64,000 nt of DNA from Micromonospora sp. WMMD1155 (GCF_029581275.1 NZ_CP120742.1:4340501-4404500); one strand, 5' to 3'; shown: positions 42,114-51,130, counted from the stretch's first letter. Notes: generated from the letters alone by a model not told the origin. A program made the numbers and translations.

Positions 42114-43340
42114 ATGGCTGTCAAAACCAAGACCCGTCCCGGCACCACGGAGATTCGGCCGTTCTCGGTCGACATTCCCCAGGCCGACCTCGACGACCTG
42201 AAGAGGCGCATCAAGGCGACCCGGTGGCCGGACAAGGAAACGGTGGACGACCAGTCGCAGGGCGTGCCACTCGGGACCATTCAGGCCGTCGCCCGTTATT
42301 GGGAGAAGGAGTACGACTGGCGCAAGGTCGAGGCACGACTGAACGCCCTGCCGCAGTTCATGACGACGATCGACGGAGTGGACATCCATTTCATCCACGT
42401 ACGTTCGAAGCACGAGGACGCGCTGCCGCTCATCGTCACCCACGGCTGGCCCGGTTCGGTGATCGAGCAGATGAAGATCATCGAACCGCTCACCGATCCC
42501 ACCGCCCACGGCGCGAGCGCGTCCGACGCCTTCCACCTGGTGATCCCGTCGCTTCCCGGGCACGGCTTCTCCGGCAAGCCGACCGAGTCGGGCTGGAGCC
42601 CGCAGAAGATCGCCACCGCCTGGACCGAGTTGATGAAGCGCCTCGGCTACACGCGGTTCGTCGCGCAGGGCGGCGACTGGGGTGCGGTCATCGTGGACCA
42701 GATGGGCCTCCAGGCGCCCCCGGAACTGCTCGGCATCCACACCAACATGCCCGGCGCGATCCCACCCGAGATCGACCTGCTGTTCCAGGGCGACACCACC
42801 GGCGCGAACAACGCCATGGGCTCACTGCCGTCCGGTCTCTCCGCCGACGAGATGCGTGCCGCCGAGGAGGCCAACTACGTCTGGAAGCACGTCGCGTACG
42901 CCCTGATGATGGCGACGCGTCCGCAGACGCTCACCGGGCTGGCGGACTCCCCGGTCGGTCTGGCGTCCTTCCTGCTCGACCACGACGCCAAGAGCCTCGC
43001 GCTGATCGCGCAGGTCTTCGACGGTGCCAAGGCGGGCCTGACCCGTGACGACATCCTGGACAACATCTCGCTCTACTGGCTGACGAACACCGCGGTCTCC
43101 GCGTCCCGGCTGTACGCGGAGAACAAGCTCTCGTTCTTCGCCGCCAAGGGCGTCAAGATCCCGGTCGCGGTCAGCGTCTTCCCCGACGAGCTGTACGAGG
43201 CACCGCAGAGCTGGGCCGAGCAGGCGTACTCCAATCTCATCTACTACAACAAGCTCGACGTCGGCGGGCACTTCGCGGCCTGGGAACAGCCGAAGATCTT
43301 CTCCGAGGAGCTTCGGACCGCCTTCCGGTCGCTGCGGTAG
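42114..43340 (+). CDS. Epoxide hydrolase (alpha/beta hydrolase, EHN domain)
   Basis: Enzyme of 408 residues opening epoxides to diols. The N-terminal epoxide-hydrolase region begins IRPFSVDIPQADLDDLKRR. The oxyanion motif HGWPGSV is near 110, the nucleophile Asp lies in QGGDWGAVIVDQMG near 185 and the catalytic His in VGGHFAAWEQP near 385. The two lid tyrosines fit RLYAENK and NLIYYNK. ATG at 42114 follows GGAGAGGA. Codon use is slightly less GC-extreme at the start of the gene. The redoxin gene starts directly after its stop. Confidence 0.88.
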   Translation: MAVKTKTRPGTTEIRPFSVDIPQADLDDLKRRIKATRWPDKETVDDQSQGVPLGTIQAVARYWEKEYDWRKVEARLNALPQFMTTIDGVDIHFIHVRSKHEDALPLIVTHGWPGSVIEQMKIIEPLTDPTAHGASASDAFHLVIPSLPGHGFSGKPTESGWSPQKIATAWTELMKRLGYTRFVAQGGDWGAVIVDQMGLQAPPELLGIHTNMPGAIPPEIDLLFQGDTTGANNAMGSLPSGLSADEMRAAEEANYVWKHVAYALMMATRPQTLTGLADSPVGLASFLLDHDAKSLALIAQVFDGAKAGLTRDDILDNISLYWLTNTAVSASRLYAENKLSFFAAKGVKIPVAVSVFPDELYEAPQSWAEQAYSNLIYYNKLDVGGHFAAWEQPKIFSEELRTAFRSLR

Positions 43341-44282
43341 ATGGCCGTGCACCTGCCCCCGCTGAACGGGGCGGTCGAGTGGCTCAACTCCGAGCCACTC
43401 GACCCCGCCGACCTGCGCGGGCGCGTCGTCCTGGTCAACTTCTGGACGCTGACCTGCATCAACTGGCTACGCCAGGAGCCGTACGTTCGGGCCTGGTCGC
43501 AGGCGTACCGCGACGACGGGCTGGTCGTCGTCGGGGTGCACACGCCGGAGTTCTCGTTCGAGCACGACGTCGACCAGGTGCGCCGCGCGGTCGAGGCGCG
43601 GTCGATCGACTACCCGGTCGCCGTCGACAACGACTACGCGATCTGGCGGGCCTTCGACAACCACTACTGGCCGGCGCTCTACTTCGTCGACACCGACGGG
43701 GTCATCCGCGACGAGCACTTCGGCGAGGGGCGCTACGAGCAGTCCGAGCGGACGCTGCAACACCTGCTCGGCATCGAGCGGGACCCCGTACCCGTCGACG
43801 GGGTCGGGCCGGAGGCGGAGGCCGACTGGGACGACCTGCGGACGCCCGAGACGTACCTCGGTTTCAGTCGCGGCGAACACTTCGCGTCGCCGGACGGCCC
43901 GGCGCTCGACGAACGTCGCGCCTACCACCTGCCCGAGCGCCTGGGTCTCAACCAGTGGGCGCTGGCGGGGGACTGGACGATCGGCGCGGAGAGCGTCACG
44001 GTCGACCAGGCCGGTGGCAGCATCGCCTTCCGGTTCCACGCCCGTGACGCCCACCTCGTGCTGGGCCCCGTGCCGGGACGGTCGATCCCGTTCCGGGTGC
44101 TCCTCGACGGGGAGGCGCCCGGCCCGTCGCACGGCGTCGACGTCGACGCCGACGGCCACGGGGTGCTTCAGGACGGTCGCCTCTACCAGCTCGTACGCCA
44201 GGACGGCGCGGTCCGCGAGCGGACCCTGGAGGTCACGTTCGGCGAGCCCGACGCGGCCGCGTACGCCTTCACCTTCGGGTAG
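43341..44282 (+). CDS. Thioredoxin-fold protein with DipZ-like C-terminal domain, lacking CxxC
   Basis: Protein of 313 residues. Residues about 1-150 form a redoxin fold: LVNFWTLTCINWLRQEPYV (in parts), VGVHTPEFSFEHD, and YFVDTDGVIRDEHFGEG. The active site reads C-I-N-W where thioredoxin-like relatives have C-x-x-C, so the resolving Cys is gone. Residues about 160-313 match the carbohydrate-binding-like C-terminal domain of DipZ (TPETYLGFSRGEHF). The membrane part of DipZ is absent and no signal peptide is seen. The ATG follows the previous TAG with no gap, indicating coupling. Confidence 0.82.
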   Translation: MAVHLPPLNGAVEWLNSEPLDPADLRGRVVLVNFWTLTCINWLRQEPYVRAWSQAYRDDGLVVVGVHTPEFSFEHDVDQVRRAVEARSIDYPVAVDNDYAIWRAFDNHYWPALYFVDTDGVIRDEHFGEGRYEQSERTLQHLLGIERDPVPVDGVGPEAEADWDDLRTPETYLGFSRGEHFASPDGPALDERRAYHLPERLGLNQWALAGDWTIGAESVTVDQAGGSIAFRFHARDAHLVLGPVPGRSIPFRVLLDGEAPGPSHGVDVDADGHGVLQDGRLYQLVRQDGAVRERTLEVTFGEPDAAAYAFTFG

Positions 44283-44305
44283 TACGTGTGTCGGATCCGG
44301 GCCGC

Positions 44306-45178
44306 TCAGCGACGCAGGTCGACGCTGACCGTGTCGGAGACCGGCGACAGGCAGTGCACCCGCGGCCCGGGACGGAGCCGGGCGTCGCCGGCGTACCGGT
44401 CGGCGAGGGCCTTCTCCGCCGCCTCGTCCCCGTCGTCGGCGGCGAGCAGCAACGCGGCGATCTCGTCCACCAGCGTGAGGTCGGCGGTGGCGAGATCCTC
44501 GGTCATCGCACCGAAGCCGTCCCAGAGCAGCAACTCGTCCTTCTGCCGATGGGCCAGTTCGATCAGGACGTAGTCGTGGATGAACCAGTCGCCTCGGAAC
44601 GGAAGCTCCGGGCTGACGCCGTAGCGGTCGGGGTCGATCGTCCCGGCCCGGAACGCCGACCACACCCGCGCCGCCGAGTCGAACAGCCCGGCCTTCGGGT
44701 CGATGTCGTAACCGTCGAACCCCCAGTCACCGGCCGGGTCGAGCTCCGGGTCGGCCCAGACCCACCGGTGGCCGTTCCAGTACTCCACCAGCACGTGGTC
44801 GTGGTGCCAGTCGGGAGCGAAGTACGAGGCGAAACCGACCCGGCTGCGGCTGGGAATGCCGTGCTGACGCAGCACCGCGACGGAGAGCAGCGTGTGGTCC
44901 CGGCAGCAGCCGGCCACCCGGTCCACGGCCGGCCGCTCGGCGGCCAGGGGCAGCGGGAAGCGGGACTGGTCGGTGTCGAGGATGCGGTCCACCCAGCGAC
45001 AGTTGACCTCTTCGAGCCGGTCGGGGGGCAACTCGACCCCACCGGCGCGGTAGTGGACGATCACATTGCGGACGGTGGCCGCCACCGAGGCGATGTCGGC
45101 TGGGACGGCGTCGAGCAGCGCGGCGTGCCGACCGGGATCGCTGTACGGGGAGTGCTGACGGTAGTCATCGATGCTCAT
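44306..45178 (-). CDS. Transglutaminase-like domain protein
   Basis: Protein of 290 residues with a transglutaminase/protease-like core. The triad is visible: Cys in AGCCRDHTLLSVAV near 90, His in WHHDHVLVEYW near 125 and Asp in RWVWADPELDP near 140. Such bacterial enzymes act as peptidases or cross-linkers; its substrate is unknown. No signal peptide, so probably cytosolic. It diverges from a GNAT gene (65-bp gap) and converges on the redoxin gene. Confidence 0.85.
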   Translation of the reverse strand: MSIDDYRQHSPYSDPGRHAALLDAVPADIASVAATVRNVIVHYRAGGVELPPDRLEEVNCRWVDRILDTDQSRFPLPLAAERPAVDRVAGCCRDHTLLSVAVLRQHGIPSRSRVGFASYFAPDWHHDHVLVEYWNGHRWVWADPELDPAGDWGFDGYDIDPKAGLFDSAARVWSAFRAGTIDPDRYGVSPELPFRGDWFIHDYVLIELAHRQKDELLLWDGFGAMTEDLATADLTLVDEIAALLLAADDGDEAAEKALADRYAGDARLRPGPRVHCLSPVSDTVSVDLRR

Positions 45179-45243
45179 GCGACGAGTCTGCCGTCCCGCG
45201 CCGGGGTCGGTGGGGCCGCTCGGCCTGCAATATCGTCAATCTC

Positions 45244-45819
45244 ATGACGACGCCCGAGATCACCATCGCCACCCCGGCAGACCGCGAGGCGGTTGTCGAT
45301 TGCCTGGTCGCCGCGTTCGTGAAGGATCCCATCCTGCGCCACCTCTTCCCCGACGACGACACCTACCCGCGATACGCCGCCACCTTCTTCGGGAACCTCT
45401 TCGACAAGCGGGTGCACCTGTCGTCCATCTGGACGATCGGCGGCGGCGCGTCGGTCGCCCTCTGGGACCCGCCGGCCGGGCAACCGGCTGCCGCGCACGG
45501 GTCGCCGACGGACGCTCCCTACCCGGCCGACGTGCGGGCCCGGGTCCAGGGCTACGACGACACGATGCACGCCGCCCTGCCGACGTACCCGTTCTGGTAT
45601 CTCGGTGTGCTGGGCACCCACCCGGACAGCGCCGGACGCGGCTGGGGCCGGGCCGTCATGCGGGCCGGGTTGGATCGCGCCGCCGCCGAGGGGCTTCCGG
45701 CGATCCTGGAGACCAGCAACCCGGGCAACGTCGACCTGTACCGCCGGGCCGGCTGGGAGGTGCTGGGCACGCTGTCGGAGCCGGTACCCACCTGGATCAT
45801 GCAACAGCCACCCCGCTAG
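45244..45819 (+). CDS. GNAT family N-acetyltransferase
   Basis: Protein of 191 residues with the acetyl-CoA fold. The pyrophosphate loop is HPDSAGRGWGRAVMRA near 127, preceded by WYLGVLGT and followed by LETSNPGNVDLYRRAGWEV. The N-terminal half (LVAAFVKDPILRHLFPDD) resembles GNAT enzymes found in natural-product and resistance loci. Acceptor unknown. Confidence 0.85.
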   Translation: MTTPEITIATPADREAVVDCLVAAFVKDPILRHLFPDDDTYPRYAATFFGNLFDKRVHLSSIWTIGGGASVALWDPPAGQPAAAHGSPTDAPYPADVRARVQGYDDTMHAALPTYPFWYLGVLGTHPDSAGRGWGRAVMRAGLDRAAAEGLPAILETSNPGNVDLYRRAGWEVLGTLSEPVPTWIMQQPPR

Positions 45820-45924
45820 CGGGACCGGCGCGCCGGGTCGACCCGACCGATGTGGGCACCGGATGTCGGGTCGACCACCTGCCCTCCCGCCTAGCGTGGC
45901 TGCTGGAAAGGGAAGGAGATCCTG

Positions 45925-46797
45925 GTGCTGGAGCGGCTCAACGAAGCCATGACGTACATCGAGCGGCACCTCGACCGGAAGATCGAGGTGGCCGAGCTGG
46001 CGCGGATCGCGCTGACGTCGGAGTACCACTTCCGGCGGCTGTTCTCCGCGCTGGCCGGGATGCCGCTGTCGGAGTACATCCGTCGGCGTCGGCTCACCGT
46101 CGCCGGGGCGGACGTGCTGGCGGGGGAGCGGACGTTGCTCGACGTCGCGGTGCACTACGGCTACGGGTCGACCGAGGCGTTCGCCCGGGCGTTCCACGCC
46201 GTGCACGGCGTGGGGCCCGGAGAGGCTCGGCGTACGGGGGCGGCGCTGCGTGCCCAGCCCCGGATGTCCTTCCGACTCACCGTCGAAGGGAGCGGCAGTA
46301 TGGAGTACCGGATCGTCGACAAGGACGCGTTCGCGCTGGTGGGGCGCAAGGCTCGGGTGCCGCTGGTGCACGAGGGGATGAACCCGGCGATCGTGGCGTT
46401 CATCAAGGGCATCGACCAGGAGACGACCGAGCGGATCGAGGCGCTCTCCGACCAGGAGCCGAAGGGGATCGTCAACGTCAGTGACAACCTCGCCGACAGT
46501 CGGGCCGAGGGCACCGAGTTGGACTACTGGCACGGAGTGGTGACCGGTGCCGTACCGCCGGAGGACCTGGATGCGCTGCCGGTGGCGGCGGGCACCTGGG
46601 CGGTGTTCACCACCTCGGGCGCGTTCCCCCAGGCGGTGCAGTTCCTGTGGCGGGACGTGTTCACCCAGTGGTTCCCGTCCAACCCGTACCGCAGCCGACC
46701 CGGACCGGAGATCTCCCGGGTCCGGGTCTCCGCGGACGGCACCGAGGCGGACGCCGAGCTGTGGATTCCCGTCGAACGGGTACCCACCCCTATGTAG
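45925..46797 (+). CDS. AraC-family regulator with GyrI-like effector domain
   Basis: Regulator of 290 residues. The N-terminal AraC domain has two HTH motifs: KIEVAELARIALTSEYHFRRL near 22 and LLDVAVHYGYGSTEAFARAF near 70 (in parts). The C-terminal half (about 120-290) is a GyrI/Rob-like small-molecule binding fold (YRIVDKDAFALVGRKARVPL). This plan is typical of multidrug and stress-response activators. GTG at 45925 follows GGAAGGAG. It is followed by a PadR regulator gene 20 bp on. Confidence 0.88.
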   Translation: MLERLNEAMTYIERHLDRKIEVAELARIALTSEYHFRRLFSALAGMPLSEYIRRRRLTVAGADVLAGERTLLDVAVHYGYGSTEAFARAFHAVHGVGPGEARRTGAALRAQPRMSFRLTVEGSGSMEYRIVDKDAFALVGRKARVPLVHEGMNPAIVAFIKGIDQETTERIEALSDQEPKGIVNVSDNLADSRAEGTELDYWHGVVTGAVPPEDLDALPVAAGTWAVFTTSGAFPQAVQFLWRDVFTQWFPSNPYRSRPGPEISRVRVSADGTEADAELWIPVERVPTPM

Positions 46798-46809
46798 AGT
46801 TCCGATACA
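46793..46809. promoter_or_regulatory. Possible PadR operator
   Basis: TGTA and TACA half-sites (46793-46796 and 46806-46809), nine bases apart, lie just before the PadR ATG in an AT-richer patch. PadR proteins often bind such ATGT/ACAT dyads. Short and imperfect, so weakly supported. Confidence 0.3.
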
Positions 46810-46817
46810 GTGGTCGG

Positions 46818-47150
46818 ATGCGGATGACCATTCCGGTGGCCAAGGTGCTCGCGGCGCTGCTCGCCGAACCCGACGCGCAGCGCTACGGGCTGGACCTGAT
46901 GCGCATGACCGACCTGCCCAGCGGCACCCTCTACCCGGTGCTGCACCGGCTCACCGAGGCCGGCTGGCTGGCCGCCGACTGGGAGGAGATCGACCCCGTC
47001 GCGGCCGGTCGGCCGGCCCGCCGCTACTACCGGCTCACCGCCGTCGGGGTGACGCGGGCCCGGCAGGCGCTAGCCGACCTGCGAGCCGCGATCCCCGACG
47101 GCCGTCCATCGTGGGGCGGCACCGAGCCGACCGGAGCGCCGGCATGGTGA
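46818..47150 (+). CDS. PadR-family transcriptional regulator
   Basis: Winged-helix repressor of 110 residues, the short PadR form: VAKVLAALLAEPDAQRYGL, LPSGTLYPVLHRLTEAGWL (the recognition helix) and GRPARRYYRLTAVG (the wing). ATG at 46818; a second ATG two codons later is possible. It overlaps a downstream membrane-protein gene that is frameshifted. PadR regulators of this sort usually control the partner gene. Confidence 0.88.
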   Translation: MRMTIPVAKVLAALLAEPDAQRYGLDLMRMTDLPSGTLYPVLHRLTEAGWLAADWEEIDPVAAGRPARRYYRLTAVGVTRARQALADLRAAIPDGRPSWGGTEPTGAPAW

Positions 47151-47690
47151 GCCGACGGGTCGCCGAGTTGCTGTTGGAGCTGGCCGCCCGCCGCTGGTCG
47201 GTCGACGTCCGCGACGACCTGCGCCGCGAATGGGCCGCCGCCTCAGGTGCAACTGCCGCTCTGGTCGCTGTTGACCACCGGATCGGCGGTGCTCCTCGCG
47301 GTGCACGCCGCACGCTGGGCCCGGCACACCGCGCTCGGCGGTCCGCTGCGAATCGCGCTCGGGGTGGTGCTCCCCATCGGTGCGGTCATGGCCCTGGCCG
47401 GGTACACCCTCGACCCCGACGACATGCCCGGCTCCGGCCCCGTGATCGAGGCCACGGCGGGAGACTCCGTCGACCGGATCTCGGCACCGCTGTGGCTCTT
47501 CTCCTGCCTGACCGACTGGAACTTCGGCCTGCCCCGGCCGACCCGTTGGAAGATCTTCCTGATCGCCGACGAGGTGCTCGTGGAGCCGATGTTCTATCTG
47601 GCCTGCTCGCCCTACGCGCTCGCGTACACCATCCGGGCGGCCCGGTCGGCCCCCGCCGAGCAGGTCGCCCTCGCGGCGACCCCGGTGTGA
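47144..47690 (+). pseudogene. PadR-linked membrane protein gene, frameshifted
   Basis: The first part, ATG 47144, encodes a cytosolic start MVSRRVAELLLELAARRW, DVRDDLRREWAA, typical of the membrane protein that follows PadR genes in actinomycetes. At about 47243-47247 the good reading passes to another frame, which continues LPLWSLLTTGSAVLLAVHAA, two membrane segments and a C-terminal region to the stop at 47690. After the shift the first frame is nonsense. The segment between start and first membrane helix is also shorter than I would expect, so a small deletion is likely. Alternatively a short protein starts at GTG 47247. Confidence 0.6.
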
Positions 47691-47693
47691 ACC

Positions 47694-48191
47694 TCAGTCG
47701 GGTACGTCGTCCCAGGTGGTGCCCGGCTCCAGGTAACCGGCGACCTGGTTCTCGCGCAGCGCGTAGGCGAGGACCAGCAGGGCGTGCTTGTCCAACTCGG
47801 GCAGCCGGTCCACCGGGAACCACCCGACGGCCAACGACTCGTCGTCGTTGACCCGGGCGGTGCCGGACACCAGCCGGCACAGGAAGCCCAGGTTCAGGTA
47901 TTCGCAGCGGTCCCCGTTGGGATAGGTGTGCGGGTGCGAGACGGCGCTGGACAACCGCACCGGCGCGACCTCCAGACCGGTCTCCTCCCGCACCTCACGG
48001 ACCAGCGCGGCGGCCGGCTGTTCGCCCGGCTCGACGAAACCACTGATCACCGACCAGCGGCCGTCGTCGGCCCGCTGACCGAGCAGCAGCTCACCGGCGT
48101 CGTTGCGGACCACCGCGCTCACGCTGGGCAGCCAGAGCAGGTCGTGCCCGACATGCTTGCGCATGCCCACGATGTAGTCCGGTGTTCCCAT
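47694..48191 (-). CDS. NUDIX hydrolase
   Basis: Mg-dependent nucleoside-diphosphate-X hydrolase of 165 residues. The Nudix box is complete: GFVEPGEQPAAALVREVREE followed by TGLEV, near residues 50-75. The N-terminus (HVGHDLLWLPSVSAVV) and the SSAVSHPHTYPNGDRCEYLN loop resemble ADP-ribose or nucleotide-sugar hydrolases; the exact substrate is not known. It converges on the membrane-protein remnant with a three-base gap. Confidence 0.88.
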   Translation of the reverse strand: MGTPDYIVGMRKHVGHDLLWLPSVSAVVRNDAGELLLGQRADDGRWSVISGFVEPGEQPAAALVREVREETGLEVAPVRLSSAVSHPHTYPNGDRCEYLNLGFLCRLVSGTARVNDDESLAVGWFPVDRLPELDKHALLVLAYALRENQVAGYLEPGTTWDDVPD

Positions 48192-48250
48192 CCGGCGATC
48201 ATAGGCACGACCCCACCGGCCGGCGCCGCCCCGTCACGGCACGTCGGGGA

Positions 48251-49525
48251 TCAGGCCGACCAGCTGACGGTACGGCGGAAGCGCTCGTACTCCCGGACGA
48301 GCTCGGCGTCGATCTGTTCCATGCGGGCCTCGGTGAGCACCACCGAGGGGTCCTGCCACTGTCGGTCGGTGAGCATCCGGCGACGCAGTCCGGTCGGCGG
48401 GTGGGCGGCGAACAGCGACGCCTCGTCGCGGACCGACAGTTGGCGCAGCAGCGGCAGCCGATCGGCGTTCGCGGCGCGGGCCTCGGCCAACGCCGAACGC
48501 CACCGGTCCGGGCCGTGCCCCGCCCGGGTCTCCCGGCGCACCGCCAGCGCCATCGACTCTGCGCTGAGCAACGCGTCGAGCAACTCGGTCGCGCCAGCCG
48601 AACCGGCCACCCGGGCGGAGAGTTCGTCGGCGAGGTACTCGGCCCGTTGGCTGTCCCGCAGCGCCACACTCACCAACACCAGGTGACCGACGAACAGCAC
48701 CCGGGACACCACCCACTGGAACGCCCGACCCAGCGCGTCGCCCACCATCTCCACCAGCCCACCACCGCCGCCGGTCTGCACCGGCCGGAACAGGTCCGCC
48801 GCGGAGCCGAGCATGGTGAACGCGGGCTGCGTGAGCAGGCCCCGACGCGGGTCACCGTTGACGAAGTGGCCCAACTCGTGGCCGAGCAACGCCACCCGCT
48901 CACCGGCGGTGAGCGAACCCCACAGCGGCAGCCCGAGGCACAGCACCTTTCGTCGCCGCAGGCCGACCGCGCCCGCGTACGCGTTGAGCTCGCCGTCGAC
49001 GCCGACCACGTCGGGCGTCGGCGCCCCGATCACGGTGGTCACCTCGTCGATCAGCGCGAACAACTCCGGTGCCCGGTCCCGGGAGAGCACCTCCAGGTCC
49101 GGGTCGAGCCGACCGAAGCGAGGCCGCAGCGCGATCGCCAGACCCACCATCACGACACCGGGCAGGATCGCCAGGTTGGGAAACGGAAACGCCACGGTCA
49201 GCCACACACCGGTCACCGCGAGCGCGAGCACCCCCGCGACGAGCACCAGGGACACCAACGCGGTAAGCGTTCGGGCGCGATTGGACCCGTTGGCGCCCAG
49301 CGGTCGCCCGGCCAACTCGGTGAACTGCCGCGTGGTCGCCCGGAACGCCATCCGGTAGGTCCACCTGTCGACCCAGGTCCAGCCGAACTCGCGTTCCCGC
49401 CGCACCGGGTCGTATGTGTTCAGATTCCACTCGCAACTGGGGCACCAGGGCACGGCGTCGCGTACGGATCTCGTCGTGGCCCCACACCCCGGGCACGCCC
49501 CCGTACCGGTCACCGTGTTGATCAC
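48251..49525 (-). CDS. M48-family zinc metallopeptidase with N-terminal zinc ribbon
   Basis: Membrane-bound protease of 424 residues. An N-terminal zinc ribbon (CPGCG, then CPSCE) precedes two membrane segments at about 88-130 (LVSLVLVAGVLALAVTGVWL, NLAILPGVVMVGLAIAL). The active site is HELGH at 216-220 with the third ligand Glu in SQRAEYLADELSAR, the Ste24/HtpX pattern, and further membrane segments lie between them. Likely role is quality control of membrane proteins. The zinc ribbon is an actinobacterial addition. Confidence 0.88.
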   Translation of the reverse strand: MINTVTGTGACPGCGATTRSVRDAVPWCPSCEWNLNTYDPVRREREFGWTWVDRWTYRMAFRATTRQFTELAGRPLGANGSNRARTLTALVSLVLVAGVLALAVTGVWLTVAFPFPNLAILPGVVMVGLAIALRPRFGRLDPDLEVLSRDRAPELFALIDEVTTVIGAPTPDVVGVDGELNAYAGAVGLRRRKVLCLGLPLWGSLTAGERVALLGHELGHFVNGDPRRGLLTQPAFTMLGSAADLFRPVQTGGGGGLVEMVGDALGRAFQWVVSRVLFVGHLVLVSVALRDSQRAEYLADELSARVAGSAGATELLDALLSAESMALAVRRETRAGHGPDRWRSALAEARAANADRLPLLRQLSVRDEASLFAAHPPTGLRRRMLTDRQWQDPSVVLTEARMEQIDAELVREYERFRRTVSWSA

Positions 49526-49722
49526 GGGGACGATCCTGCACCAGGTACGTCGTACGCCGGAACTGGCCGTTCAGCCGAAGGTCGGCGGTGGGAAAAGTGT
49601 CCCGGCCTGGGCTTCTTTTGCTGTTCCGGCCCGACGAACGCCCTGCATATCTACTGTGGAGAGGGTCGGCGACTTGTGCGATCCGGTGGCGGCCGGCCGG
49701 ATCGCGGTGCACAGTGATTCCC

Positions 49723-49926
49723 ATGAGCGACAGCGGACGTGGTGGGCAGTTCTACTGGTGCACCCGGCATCACCGGGTCGAGACGGACGCCGACGTGTGT
49801 CCGGCGAAGCACGTACTCGGCCCGTACGACTCGGCGGCCGACGCGGAGAACGCCCTGCAACGAGTGCAGGAGCGGAACGAGGCGTGGGATGCCGAGGACG
49901 CTCGTTGGGCCGGGGAGGACAGATAG
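49723..49926 (+). CDS. Small conserved hypothetical protein
   Basis: Protein of 67 residues with FYWCTRHHRVETDADVCPAK (one possible Cys/His metal site), then the conserved LGPYDSAADAENALQRV and an acidic end. Similar small proteins are frequent in streptomycetes and relatives; function unknown. ATG at 49723 is the first good start after the divergent M48 gene. Confidence 0.7.
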   Translation: MSDSGRGGQFYWCTRHHRVETDADVCPAKHVLGPYDSAADAENALQRVQERNEAWDAEDARWAGEDR

Positions 49927-50005
49927 GCGGCGCGGGACGGCTCGCGCCGAGGCATTTCGTGCTCCGCGACGCACGCGAGAGCACGTCCCCGAGGAGGGAA
50001 CCACG

Positions 50006-51064
50006 ATGGCCGAAGCACAGCAGGCCACCACCCGTCCGACTGCCCGACGTACCACCGCGAAGAAGACCGCCGCGGCGGAGCGGAACACGGCGGCGAGCCG
50101 GACCACCCCCGTCCGCAAGTCCACCGCGGGTGCGACGGCGGCGAAGGCCCCGGCGCGCAAGGCGGCCGGCGGCGCGGGGCGTGCCCCGGCCAAGAAGACC
50201 ACCACGGCGGCCAAGAAGGCCCCCGCGAAGAAGGCCACCACGACGAGCAGGACCACCACGACGAGCACGGCCAAGAAGGCCCCGGCGAAGAAGACCACGA
50301 CCCGCACGACGACGGCCGCGGCGAAGCGGGCCCCGGCATCTCGCACCTCCACCGCCGCCGCGTCGCGGCCCTCGACGCGGCCCGCGACGCGCAAGAGCAC
50401 CGCGACCGCGAAGAAGACCACCGCCGCCGCGAAGAAGACGACGGGTACGGCGAAGAAGACCACCGGTGCCGCGAAGAAGACGGTGAGCGCCGCGAAGAGG
50501 ACCACCACCTCGGCGGCGAAGAAGACCACCGCCGCGGCGAAGGCGCCGGCCCGCAAGACCGCCACCGCGACGAGGGCAACGGCGCGGAAGACCGCGACCG
50601 CGGCGAAGGCGCCGGCCCGCAAGACCGCCACCGCGGCGAAGGCGCCGGCCCGCAAGACCGCCACCGCGGCCAAGGCACCGGCGCGGAAGACCGCGACAGC
50701 GGCGAAGGCACCGGCGCGGAAGACGGCGGCGAAGGCGTCCGCCGTCAAGAAGACGGCGGCGAAGAAGACGGCCGTCACGAAGGCCGCCGTCAAGAAGGCC
50801 CCGGCGAAGAAGGCCGCGTCCACCCGACCCAGCGGTGGCGCTCGCAAGGCCCCGGCGAAGAAGGCCCCCGCCGCAAAGGTGACCGGCACCTCATCGACGA
50901 CCGCGCGCAAGGCGGCGGCGAAGAAGGCACCGGCGAAGAGGACCGTCGCCGCCAAGGCCCCGGCCCGCAAGGTCACCGCCCGCAAGTCACCGGCCCGCCC
51001 GGTCGCCGCCCGCGCCACCGCCCCCCGGGGTACGCGCAGCACCGCCCGGAAGGCCACCGGCTGA
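50006..51064 (+). CDS. Histone H1-like Lys/Ala-rich DNA-binding protein
   Basis: Protein of 352 residues made almost only of Ala, Lys, Thr, Arg and Pro, with AAKK, APAKK and ARKTA repeats throughout. It resembles the basic tails of actinobacterial HU/HupB and eukaryotic histone H1, but no folded HU domain is present. A run of KAPARKTATAA repeats (about 175-240) is encoded by 33-bp DNA repeats. It should bind DNA without sequence preference and compact it. ATG at 50006 follows GAGGAGGG. Repeat number may vary between strains. Confidence 0.85.
   Translation: MAEAQQATTRPTARRTTAKKTAAAERNTAASRTTPVRKSTAGATAAKAPARKAAGGAGRAPAKKTTTAAKKAPAKKATTTSRTTTTSTAKKAPAKKTTTRTTTAAAKRAPASRTSTAAASRPSTRPATRKSTATAKKTTAAAKKTTGTAKKTTGAAKKTVSAAKRTTTSAAKKTTAAAKAPARKTATATRATARKTATAAKAPARKTATAAKAPARKTATAAKAPARKTATAAKAPARKTAAKASAVKKTAAKKTAVTKAAVKKAPAKKAASTRPSGGARKAPAKKAPAAKVTGTSSTTARKAAAKKAPAKRTVAAKAPARKVTARKSPARPVAARATAPRGTRSTARKATG
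50540..50735. repeat. 33-bp repeats inside the H1-like gene
   Basis: About five in-frame copies of a 33-bp unit encoding GCGAAGGCGCCGGCCCGCAA-type sequence (KAPARKTATAA), nearly identical at DNA level. Multiples of three keep the frame. Confidence 0.8.
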
Positions 51065-51130
51065 GCGGGCCGCGGACATCTCGGCCGGTCACCGGAAGCG
51101 GATCACCGGCGGCGCTGTCAGGATTGACCC

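Noticed and set aside
46547..47851. Single continuous frame spanning AraC, PadR and the membrane-protein gene
   Set aside because: Only a short part near 47144 looks coding; the rest is a shadow of the neighbouring real genes.
50540..50735. Regular 33-bp repeats resembling a CRISPR array
   Set aside because: No spacers: the repeats are contiguous and in frame inside the H1-like coding sequence, and no cas genes are present.
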